DNA of 10,078 bases from NCBI GenBank assembly GCA_007130545.1, contig SLSG01000188.1, forward strand, positions 1-10,078, given 5' to 3'. A program made the translations under genes and the position numbers. The stretch is from Bacteroidales bacterium. GTDB lineage: Bacteria; Bacteroidota; Bacteroidia; Bacteroidales; UBA7960. Of the stretch, positions 1-5,682 are shown in pieces; the stretch's first letter is position 1, and the number at the start of each line of letters is the position of its first letter. A model generated the notes under the pieces. That model saw nothing but the letters and a program-made list of their open reading frames with translations, did no database searches and had not been told where the DNA came from.

Positions 1-638
1 AGATGGAAGCCATGCTGCGCGACTGGGTGAACTGGACCTGGCTGGCAGGGGACCATATCGTGGAACAGCATATGCACAACATCGACGTGGTCAACTGGTT
101 CACCGGCAAACACCCCGTCAAAGCCGTGGGCGTTGGGGCCCGCCACCGCCGGCGCACAGGGGACCAATACGACTTTTTCAGTGTGGACTTTGAATTTGAG
201 GACGGCATGCACCTGCACAGCATGTGCCGTCAGATAGACGGTTGTGCCAACAAGGTTTCGGAGCGCATTGTCGGCACCAAAGGGGTATCGAATTGCCAGA
301 ACCGGGTGGAGGACCTCGACGGCAACCCCCTATGGGAGTATGCCTATCCGCTGAACGAAGCCGGTCAGCCCACCTTCCAGGTGGCCGTCAGCCCCTACGA
401 CCAGGAGATCATCAACCTGGTGGCCGCCATACGGAACAACACAGCAATCAATGAGGCGGAAGCCTGTGCAATCTCCACGATGGTGGCTGTTATGGGCCGC
501 ATCAGTGCCTATACCGGCAAGGAAGTGACCTGGGAGGAGATGATGAACTCCAGCATGCGCCTGGGCCCGGCCGAACTTGCAATGGGACCCGTAAACATAC
601 CAAAAGACGTTCCCGTGCCAGGCACGGGGCCAGCCTAA
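1..638 (+). CDS. Gfo/Idh/MocA family oxidoreductase, C-terminal part (5'-truncated)
   Basis: The gene enters from the left edge. Bases 1-2 end a preceding codon and the reading frame is open from the first base, so the ATG at 3 is probably internal. About 211 residues are visible and end at a TAA. The missing N-terminal part should be the NAD(P)-binding Rossmann fold. What remains matches the C-terminal substrate-binding alpha/beta domain of Gfo/Idh/MocA sugar dehydrogenases. A GDHIVEQHMHNIDVVNW block (visible residues 16-32) holds the conserved His/Asp region next to the active site; later come a 'CRQIDGC' strand, a 'GTKG' turn and a C-terminal helix with 'TGKEVTWEEMMNS'. Members oxidise or reduce sugars and many Bacteroidota copies are exported through Tat, but the signal region is outside the window. 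The next two genes encode a TIM-barrel isomerase-like protein and a DUF1080 protein, which points to glycoside or keto-sugar metabolism. Family assignment is confident; the substrate is unknown. Confidence 0.88.
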   Translation, partial: MEAMLRDWVNWTWLAGDHIVEQHMHNIDVVNWFTGKHPVKAVGVGARHRRRTGDQYDFFSVDFEFEDGMHLHSMCRQIDGCANKVSERIVGTKGVSNCQNRVEDLDGNPLWEYAYPLNEAGQPTFQVAVSPYDQEIINLVAAIRNNTAINEAEACAISTMVAVMGRISAYTGKEVTWEEMMNSSMRLGPAELAMGPVNIPKDVPVPGTGPA

Positions 639-645
639 AGCCGGA

Positions 646-656
646 CCCGTTACGGG
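646..656 (+). other. Small GC hairpin just after the oxidoreductase stop
   Basis: CCCG, a 3-nt loop (TTA) and CGGG form a short perfect stem 7 nt after the stop codon of the oxidoreductase gene. No T tract follows, so it is not a convincing intrinsic terminator. It may be chance in GC-rich sequence. Confidence 0.25.
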
Positions 657-680
657 ACTTGCCTTAGGCCGCACAAAATC

Positions 681-702
681 CCAGGGGGTGGTACGCCCCC
701 GG
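681..702 (+). other. GC-rich intergenic hairpin before the TIM-barrel gene
   Basis: Five G (684-688) plus T689 pair with G695 and five C (696-700), and outer CC (681-682) can pair with GG (701-702) around a bulged A683. The loop is GGTAC. The stem is strong but no U-run follows, and the next start codon is only 18 nt downstream. An mRNA-stability, processing or translation-modulating element is more plausible than a terminator. No recognisable promoter was found between 639 and 720, so the two flanking genes are probably co-transcribed. Confidence 0.35.
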
Positions 703-720
703 ACCTAAACCGATACGCCC

Positions 721-1620
721 ATGAAAAGACGATCCTTTTTGACCCTTTCCGCCCTGGGCGGAGTGGCCTTGCTGGCCGGACAATGCACACCCGCCGGGGA
801 AAAACCGGAGAAAAAGACAAACGGGGACCGGCTGAGGCTGTCCAGCCAGGAAGGCGTAGCCCCGGGGGAAAGCCTCAATGAAAAACTGGATTTTCTTGAA
901 GAACACGGCTTTACGGGCATTGAACCCCATGGAGCCGGACTGGTTGACCGGGTCGGAGCGTTTCAAAAGGCCCTGCAAAACCGCGCCATTGGTGTAAGTG
1001 CCGTGGTGGCGGGATTCCGGGGCCACCTGATTGCAAAAGATCCGGCCATCAGAAAGGAAGCAATGGATTCCATCATGGAAATCCTGGAAGCTGCAGGTGC
1101 GCTTGGGGCTGCCGGATTGATTGTGGTGCCGGCGTTCAATCACCAGGAAAGCCTGCCCCACCAGGAAAGCCGCGAGCTGCTGGTGGAGCAGCTGGCAGCA
1201 CTGGGGAACCACGCCAACAGACACAATACGAATATATTGATCGAACCGCTCAATCGGCGGGAAGCATATTTTCTCAGGCAACTGGCCGATGCCGCTGCCA
1301 TTTGCCGGGATGCCGGCAGTGAAGGCGTGGGTTGCATGGGTGACTTCTGGCATATGACATGGGAAGAAACCAGCGACCTGGGGGCCTTGATTTCCGCCGG
1401 TCCCTACCTGAAGCATATGCACATCGCCAGCCGCCAACGCCGCCGGATGCCGGGAGAGGATGAGGGGGACAATTACGTGGACGGAATGATGGGCTTAAAG
1501 CATATTGGCTATCAGGGCTATATAAGTCTTGAGTGTGGCAGTGACGGGGACCGCCGGGAGACCATTCCCGCTGCAGCCCGACTGATACGACGGCAGTGGG
1601 AGGAAGCCGGGATCCTGTAG
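721..1620 (+). CDS. Exported sugar isomerase/epimerase-like TIM-barrel protein (AP endonuclease 2 superfamily)
   Basis: This 299-residue protein belongs to the xylose-isomerase-like TIM-barrel superfamily. The metal-binding pattern of the fold is visible in order: E175 in LIEPLNR, D208 and H211 in GCMGDFWHM, H234 in HMHIASRQRRRMPGED, and E271 in YISLECGS. These residues usually hold a divalent metal for isomerisation, epimerisation or, in some relatives, lyase chemistry on sugars. The N-terminus (KRRSFLTLSALGG) is a twin-arginine-like signal, and C22 after LLAGQ could be a lipidation cysteine, though Gln at -1 is atypical for a lipobox. Periplasmic location is therefore likely. I see no clear Shine-Dalgarno sequence, as is common in Bacteroidota, and the Met start is supported by the intact signal peptide. 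It lies 82 bp after the oxidoreductase and 88 bp before the DUF1080 gene, consistent with one pathway. The exact reaction cannot be read from sequence. Confidence 0.88.
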   Translation: MKRRSFLTLSALGGVALLAGQCTPAGEKPEKKTNGDRLRLSSQEGVAPGESLNEKLDFLEEHGFTGIEPHGAGLVDRVGAFQKALQNRAIGVSAVVAGFRGHLIAKDPAIRKEAMDSIMEILEAAGALGAAGLIVVPAFNHQESLPHQESRELLVEQLAALGNHANRHNTNILIEPLNRREAYFLRQLADAAAICRDAGSEGVGCMGDFWHMTWEETSDLGALISAGPYLKHMHIASRQRRRMPGEDEGDNYVDGMMGLKHIGYQGYISLECGSDGDRRETIPAAARLIRRQWEEAGIL

Positions 1621-1708
1621 GCAAACCTGGTATCGCAGCCGGCCTTTTCGTGGATGCGGTCTCTGCAGGGGATGAATCAGCCTTGTAAATAATTTAAACC
1701 CGGATAAA

Positions 1709-3250
1709 ATGAAAAACAAACTGACTCTTGCTGCCATTGGCCTGTTTCTGATGGCAATGACGCTTTCCTGCCAGCAGGACGGACAGGAGGGGGATTGGGT
1801 GGCCCTGTTCAACGGGAAGGACCTGGATGGCTGGAACATCAAAATTGCGGGATATCCCATGAATGAGAATTTCGGGAACACCTTCCGCGTGGAAGACGGG
1901 CTGTTGAAAGTGTCCTATGACGAGTACGAAAATTTTGACAACCGTTTTGGCCACCTTTTCTTTCACCAACCATTTTCCCATTACAAACTCCGGGTGGAAT
2001 ACCGGTTCACCGGGGAGCAGGTGCCCGGTGGTGCGGGGTGGGCCTACCGCAACAACGGCATCATGTTCCATGCACAGCCGGCAGAGACCATGGCCATTGA
2101 CCAGCATTTCCCGATCTCGGTCGAGGCACAACTGCTGGGAGGGTCCGGAGAAGGTGAACGACCAACGGGAAGTGTTTGTACCCCCGGAACCAGTGTGGAA
2201 ATTGACGGGCTCAAAATTGATGCCCATTGCTTCGGATCTGCGGGTCCGACAATAGACGGAGACCGCTGGGTCACCATGGAAATAGTGGTACTGGGAGACT
2301 CCGTGGTACACCACATCGTTGAGGGCGATACAGTGCTGACATACGGCAAGCTGCGTTACGAAGGGGCCATGCTGTATGATCTCCCCGGATGGGGCGATCT
2401 GGACGGCAAGCCGCTCACATCAGGTTATATTGCCCTGCAGGCAGAAAGCCATCCGACGGAATTCAGAAAAATTGAGATTATGGACCTTTCAGAAAAATTC
2501 CCATCTGGGGAACCAGTGGCCCTGGTTGAGCAGTACTACCATAAGGAATATTTCGTAAGCGGTAGTGACACCCTGCCCTACCGTATTATGTGGCCAGGAA
2601 ATTTTCGGCCGGAAAAGCAATACCCGGTACTGTTGTTCCTGCACGGGGCAGGTGAGCGGGGACGGGACAATTCAGCCCAGCTTACGCATGGCGGTGCCTG
2701 GCTTGCTTCGGGAGATGTCAGAAGGGAATTCCCTGCGGTGGTAATCTTTCCGCAATGTGCATCCGACAACTGGTGGGCGAAAATGGAGCGTGACCAGTCG
2801 CCGGACGGAACCCTAAGCTTTGCCTTCAACCCGGATGGGGAACCCACCGTTTCGATGCGGCTGCTTACAGAATTGATGGATGAGGTCAACGGGCAGCCCT
2901 GGGCAGACAAACAAAGGTTTTACCTGGGTGGACTCTCCATGGGAGGGATGGGCACATTTGAATTGCTGCACCGCAGGCCGGAAATGTTTGCCGCTGCCTT
3001 CCCCATTTGCGGGGGCGGAAACCCGGGTGCCACGGAAGGTTTTGCCAAAAACACACCGCTTTGGGTATTCCATGGGGACAGCGACCCCATTGTAAGCCCG
3101 GACCTGAGCACAGCGATGGTGGACGCCCTCCGCGCGCATGGCGCGGAACCGCGGTATACCCTTTATGAAGGAGTCGGTCACAATGCCTGGGACCATGCGT
3201 TCCTGGAGAAGGACCTGCTGCCCTGGTTGTTTTCCTTCTCAAAACCATAA
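1709..3250 (+). CDS. Two-domain lipoprotein: DUF1080 (3-keto-disaccharide hydrolase family) fused to alpha/beta-hydrolase esterase
   Basis: The 513-residue product starts with a lipoprotein signal (LTLSC, Cys21), so it should be anchored in a membrane facing the periplasm or surface. Residues about 29-258 are a DUF1080 concanavalin-like domain: 'WVALFNGKDLDGW' opens it, 'NNGIMFHAQP' and 'ISVEAQLLGG' plus 'RPTGSVCTPGT' are typical blocks, and 'YIALQAESHPTEFRKIEI' closes it. The family includes 3-keto-glycoside-cleaving enzymes. Residues about 275-513 form an alpha/beta hydrolase of the prolyl-oligopeptidase/PHB-depolymerase-like esterase type. The oxyanion region is 'LLFLHGAGERGRDN', the nucleophile is Ser410 in GLSMGG, the acid is Asp459 (or Asp457) in HGDSDPIV, and the base is His491 in GVGHNAWDH; all three look intact. 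There is no frameshift between domains, so this is a true fusion. It follows a Gfo/Idh/MocA dehydrogenase and a TIM-barrel protein, suggesting joint deacylation and cleavage of an oxidised glycoside. Fold calls are confident; the esterase substrate is inferred. Confidence 0.88.
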   Translation: MKNKLTLAAIGLFLMAMTLSCQQDGQEGDWVALFNGKDLDGWNIKIAGYPMNENFGNTFRVEDGLLKVSYDEYENFDNRFGHLFFHQPFSHYKLRVEYRFTGEQVPGGAGWAYRNNGIMFHAQPAETMAIDQHFPISVEAQLLGGSGEGERPTGSVCTPGTSVEIDGLKIDAHCFGSAGPTIDGDRWVTMEIVVLGDSVVHHIVEGDTVLTYGKLRYEGAMLYDLPGWGDLDGKPLTSGYIALQAESHPTEFRKIEIMDLSEKFPSGEPVALVEQYYHKEYFVSGSDTLPYRIMWPGNFRPEKQYPVLLFLHGAGERGRDNSAQLTHGGAWLASGDVRREFPAVVIFPQCASDNWWAKMERDQSPDGTLSFAFNPDGEPTVSMRLLTELMDEVNGQPWADKQRFYLGGLSMGGMGTFELLHRRPEMFAAAFPICGGGNPGATEGFAKNTPLWVFHGDSDPIVSPDLSTAMVDALRAHGAEPRYTLYEGVGHNAWDHAFLEKDLLPWLFSFSKP

Positions 3251-3268
3251 GCGCAACAATCTGCAGAA

Positions 3269-3302
3269 TTTGTGTCCGCATGTAAATATTCTTTTATATT
3301 TG
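3269..3302 (+). promoter_or_regulatory. Bacteroidota-type promoter of the metal-efflux operon
   Basis: TATATTTG at 3295-3302 matches the Bacteroidota -7 consensus TAnnTTTG exactly, and TTTG at 3269-3272 can serve as the -33 element with a 22-nt spacer, slightly longer than usual. Transcription would begin about 5-8 nt after 3302, leaving a leader of roughly 15 nt before the ATG at 3323. This supports that ATG over an in-frame GTG at 3272, which lies inside the promoter. It is the only perfect TAnnTTTG with a plausible partner that I found in an intergenic region here. Confidence 0.6.
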
Positions 3303-3306
3303 CATG
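3279..3306. promoter_or_regulatory. Inverted repeat overlapping the -7 element: candidate operator
   Basis: Left arm CATGTAAATAT (3279-3289) and right arm ATATTTGCATG (3296-3306) are complementary at 10 of 11 positions, with a single T/G mismatch at 3283/3302 and a 6-nt centre. The right arm contains most of the -7 promoter element, so a dimeric protein bound here would block polymerase. It sits directly ahead of a metal-efflux operon, so a metal-sensing repressor (ArsR/SmtB, Fur/Zur or similar class) is a natural candidate, but no regulator gene is in the window and the sequence does not match a box I can name with certainty. Confidence 0.5.
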
Positions 3307-3322
3307 TAGAATACCTGTGGAA

Positions 3323-3748
3323 ATGCCCAAAAAGTTTGCTGCCATATCGCTAATCATGTTGGCCAGTGTCCTGATGCTGGCCCATGCGGTCATTCCCCAC
3401 CACCACCATGAAAACCATGTCTGTTTTGAGCAGCAAAGCTGCAGCCATGACCAGGCCCACAATGGTCATTCAGAAGCTGAGCCTTACCCTGAAAACCAGG
3501 ATGGTGAATGCTGCTTACTTGCAAACCTGCAGTTGTTCAATCATTCTGTCGGACGTGAAGGGCTTGAATGTCCCTGCTGTGAAATGGGAAGAGGGCAGTT
3601 CCGGCCGGATGTTTCCGCCACTTACGACACGCCATGGGCACCCCTTTTGGGGGAGAGGCCATTCAGACAGACACCACTTGATACCCCGGACAGGAAACCT
3701 TGCTATGCAGGGTTTGCATCTGCGTTGAGAGCACCCCCCCCTGCCTGA
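3323..3748 (+). CDS. Small secreted His/Cys-rich protein, DUF6769-like
   Basis: The 141-residue product has an N-terminal hydrophobic signal (residues 4-22) followed at once by PHHHHENHVCF (25-35), a layout I associate with DUF6769-type proteins found beside metal-efflux genes in Bacteroidota. More potential ligands follow: C40 and H42, H46, H49, then a C63-C64 pair and a C83-P-C85-C86 motif. This suggests binding of a soft or borderline metal in the periplasm, or a structural disulfide core. The start at 3323 is chosen because an in-frame GTG at 3272 would lie in the promoter and would place charged and polar residues before the signal peptide. It is the first gene after the promoter and dyad. 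The C-terminal third (from about residue 88) is not recognisable. It ends in a run of prolines encoded by eight consecutive C. Function is inferred from composition and neighbours. Confidence 0.7.
   Translation: MPKKFAAISLIMLASVLMLAHAVIPHHHHENHVCFEQQSCSHDQAHNGHSEAEPYPENQDGECCLLANLQLFNHSVGREGLECPCCEMGRGQFRPDVSATYDTPWAPLLGERPFRQTPLDTPDRKPCYAGFASALRAPPPA
3734..3741 (+). repeat. Eight-C homopolymer at the 3' end of the DUF6769-like gene
   Basis: Eight consecutive C lie two codons before the stop and encode Pro-Pro-Pro. Loss of one C would read past the TGA for about ten more codons. The tract could be a slippage site or simply an assembly-error hotspot; its effect would be limited to the extreme C-terminus. 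Confidence 0.7.
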
Positions 3749-3765
3749 TCCCAGAATTTCCAAAT

Positions 3766-3798
3766 GCCGCTGACCTGCTGTCAGCCGGCTTTCCTTTT
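3766..3798 (+). terminator. Candidate intrinsic terminator or attenuator between the DUF6769-like gene and the His-rich lipoprotein gene
   Basis: GCTGAC (3769-3774) pairs perfectly with GTCAGC (3780-3785) around a 5-nt loop. The stem extends by GCC (3766-3768) with GGC (3787-3789) across a single bulged C3786, giving nine base pairs. A pyrimidine tract TTTCCTTTT (3790-3798) follows. The form fits a Rho-independent terminator with an imperfect U-run. I see no good TAnnTTTG promoter between it and the lipoprotein start at 3828, so partial read-through (attenuation) would explain how the efflux genes are transcribed. Confidence 0.45.
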
Positions 3799-3827
3799 GC
3801 AGGCAAATCAACCTTAAACATTTTCAG

Positions 3828-4142
3828 ATGCAAAAAATATTCGTAGCCACTTTGCTGGCCCTCCTGCTCGTATCGTGCGGGAACAGCAGCCGGCGCAACC
3901 AGTCAGACGATCCGAACCATATGCACCAGGATGGCCATGAGCATGTGCACCAGAACGGCAACGAGCATGCGCACCAGGATTGTGACGACCATGTGCACCA
4001 AAACGACAACGACCATGTGCACCAGGATTGTGACGACCATAGCCATGTGCACCATACAAAACCTGCCGGCCAGGAGTCATTTGTGCTGACCGGGGACGAA
4101 AGCATACTCCCCGGCGAATCCACGGGCGAACAAGATCATTAG
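3828..4142 (+). CDS. His-rich periplasmic lipoprotein with octapeptide repeats, probable metal-binding protein
   Basis: The 104-residue product has a clear lipoprotein signal (hydrophobic 4-15, LLVSC, Cys17). After a short polar linker, residues 31-70 consist of five octapeptide repeats of form H-x-H-Q-[DN]-x-x-[DE], followed by HSHVHH (71-76). In all about 16 of 104 residues are His, and two repeats carry a Cys (C52, C68). Clustered HxH motifs with acidic residues are typical of zinc, nickel or cobalt-binding segments. Its position 27 bp upstream of the adaptor gene of an RND metal-efflux system suggests it buffers or delivers metal to that system from the membrane surface. The C-terminal tail (77-104) is acidic and low in complexity, ending EQDH. 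I do not recognise a named family; it could be lineage-specific. The role is inferred from composition and context. Confidence 0.8.
   Translation: MQKIFVATLLALLLVSCGNSSRRNQSDDPNHMHQDGHEHVHQNGNEHAHQDCDDHVHQNDNDHVHQDCDDHSHVHHTKPAGQESFVLTGDESILPGESTGEQDH
3918..4037 (+). repeat. Five tandem 24-bp repeats encoding a His-rich octapeptide
   Basis: Five consecutive 24-bp units (3918, 3942, 3966, 3990 and 4014) each begin CAY/CAT-xxG-CAC-CAr and encode HxHQ[DN]xx[DE]. Units 3 (3966-3989) and 5 (4014-4037) differ at a single base, suggesting recent duplication of a 48-bp double unit. Copy number is expected to vary between strains through slippage without breaking the frame. Confidence 0.85.
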
Positions 4143-4169
4143 GAGTCCGAACCCGGTAAACAACCCATT

Positions 4170-5666
4170 ATGAAAAAATTGATCATCCCCTGCCTGATCG
4201 CCGGACTCCTGGTCCTGTCCGCTTGTTCAGCAGAAAACACTGAATGCCATGACCATGAACGGGTGGCGCTATACTTCACGGGTTATGGAGAATTTCTGGA
4301 GGTATTTGCAGAAGCGGACCCCCTTGCCACCGGCATAAATTCCTCCATCCTGGTTCATGTTACCCACCTGTCAGACTTCAGACCCCTTACAGAAGGGCGG
4401 GTGACTGCCAGCCTGATCACCGGAAACAGAGGGGTGCGGCAGACAGTGGAAGGCCCTGTACGTCCGGGTATATTCCGGATTCTTCTGCAGCCCGAAATTG
4501 CCGGAGAATCCCGCCTTGTCTTTGATGTGGAATGGGACGGCCACCGAGAGACCATTGAAGGGGGCCGGGTCATGGTGTTCACAGACCACCACCAGGCCCT
4601 CCACGCCGCAGAGGAGCTAAACGAGGAGATTCCCGGGGCAATTGTGTTCACCAAAGAGCAAAGCTGGGCAGTCGGGTTTTCGACCGGATTGGTCTCCAGC
4701 CAACACTTCGGTCCGGTGATCAAAACGGTCGGGGAAGTTCTGCCAGCAAGGGGAGACGAAGCCATTCTGACGGCCCGGGCCGGGGGCATTATCCACATTC
4801 CGTCTGCCAATCTGTATGAGGGGGTGGCGGTAAGGGCCGGGGAGACACTGATGGAGGTCACAGGAGGAGCCATGGCCGACAACAATGTGTCGGTTCGCTT
4901 CCAGGTAGCCAGGAGCCGCTATGAGAGGAGTCGAATGGATTACGACCGCATCAGCAGGCTGGCAGAGGAAAAGCTGGTAAGCGAAAGGGAGTTGCTGATG
5001 GCCAGGCAGGAGTACCTTGACGCCAGCACGGCTTACGGGAACCTGTCGGAAACCTATTCGAGCGGCGGACATGCCCAAAAAAGCCCTGTCAACGGCTATC
5101 TCTCCCAATTACTTGTCGAACAGGGGAAATACGTGGAACAGGGTCAGGCCCTGGCTGTGATCTCCGGCAACCGCAGCCTTGTAATACGCGCCCAGGTTCA
5201 ACAGCGATACGCGGAACTGCTGGTAGACCTCAGGGATGCGAACCTCGGACTGGCAGACGGGACCATGCAGCCGCTGGAGGCATTCAGTGGAAGTATCATT
5301 TCTGTTGCCCGCAATGTCCACCCCGCAACACATATGCTGCCGGTGCATATTCGTGTGCAGGGAGGCAGGGGGCTTGTGCCCGGCGGACTTACAGATGTAT
5401 ACCTGAAAACAGGCACTGACCTCCCGGTGCTGGTCGTTCCAAACACTTCCCTGATTGAGGAGCAAGGCAATTTCTTTGTTTTCGTGCAGAACCATCCGGA
5501 GCGCTTTGTCAAACGGGAGGTACAGACCGGGCAGACGGACGGGATTCAAACCGTGATAACGGGGGGGCTGGCAGAAGGGGAACGCATCGTCACCCGGGGT
5601 GCGGTCATGGTAAAAATGGCGGCATCTGCCGGGGACCTGGACCCGCATTCCGGACACGTTCATTAA
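4170..5666 (+). CDS. HME-RND efflux periplasmic adaptor (membrane fusion) lipoprotein, CusB/CzcB family
   Basis: The 498-residue adaptor bridges the inner-membrane pump and the outer-membrane channel. It has a lipoprotein signal with Cys19 (LVLSAC), then CHDHE and an N-terminal beta-rich extension (about 30-140) of the sort found in CzcB-like adaptors. Residues about 183-232 and 300-333 are the two halves of the lipoyl/barrel-sandwich domain ('ILTARAGGIIHIPSANLYEGVAVRAGETLMEVTG' region and 'SPVNGYLSQLLVEQGKYVEQGQALAVIS' region). They flank an alpha-hairpin of about 240-297 rich in R, E and Y. Beta-barrel and membrane-proximal domains follow to residue about 480. The C-terminus ends DPHSGHVH, a possible metal-binding tail. 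At about 500 residues it is longer than non-metal adaptors, mostly from the N-terminal domain. The next gene encodes the pump 16 bp downstream. There is no Met-rich CusB-type copper site that I can see. Confidence 0.93.
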   Translation: MKKLIIPCLIAGLLVLSACSAENTECHDHERVALYFTGYGEFLEVFAEADPLATGINSSILVHVTHLSDFRPLTEGRVTASLITGNRGVRQTVEGPVRPGIFRILLQPEIAGESRLVFDVEWDGHRETIEGGRVMVFTDHHQALHAAEELNEEIPGAIVFTKEQSWAVGFSTGLVSSQHFGPVIKTVGEVLPARGDEAILTARAGGIIHIPSANLYEGVAVRAGETLMEVTGGAMADNNVSVRFQVARSRYERSRMDYDRISRLAEEKLVSERELLMARQEYLDASTAYGNLSETYSSGGHAQKSPVNGYLSQLLVEQGKYVEQGQALAVISGNRSLVIRAQVQQRYAELLVDLRDANLGLADGTMQPLEAFSGSIISVARNVHPATHMLPVHIRVQGGRGLVPGGLTDVYLKTGTDLPVLVVPNTSLIEEQGNFFVFVQNHPERFVKREVQTGQTDGIQTVITGGLAEGERIVTRGAVMVKMAASAGDLDPHSGHVH

Positions 5667-5671
5667 TAAGC

Positions 5672-5678
5672 AGGAGGT
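5672..5678 (+). promoter_or_regulatory. Strong Shine-Dalgarno sequence of the RND pump gene
   Basis: AGGAGGT lies 4 nt before the ATG at 5683 and is almost fully complementary to a typical anti-Shine-Dalgarno sequence. It fixes the pump start. It is unusual here: the other genes in the window show weak or no such motif, in line with the general habit of Bacteroidota. Confidence 0.7.
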
Positions 5679-5682
5679 CATT

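Noticed and set aside
664..1437. 257-codon open frame on the minus strand
   Set aside because: It is antisense to the TIM-barrel gene, whose metal ligands are all in place on the + strand; the minus product has no family features.
1621..1708. Promoter or terminator between the TIM-barrel and DUF1080 genes
   Set aside because: The AT-rich patch near 1686-1697 does not match TAnnTTTG, and no stem with a T tract is visible; the genes are likely co-transcribed.
3272..3322. In-frame upstream GTG start for the DUF6769-like gene
   Set aside because: It would overlap the promoter and dyad, and adds 17 residues before an otherwise standard signal peptide.
3918..4037. Tandem repeat as a CRISPR array
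   Set aside because: Units are contiguous 24-bp coding repeats with no spacers, and there are no cas genes.
3814..4123. Repetitive minus-strand frames rich in GAH or WCTW units
   Set aside because: They are complements of the 24-bp repeats of the His-rich lipoprotein gene, which has a proper lipoprotein signal on the + strand.
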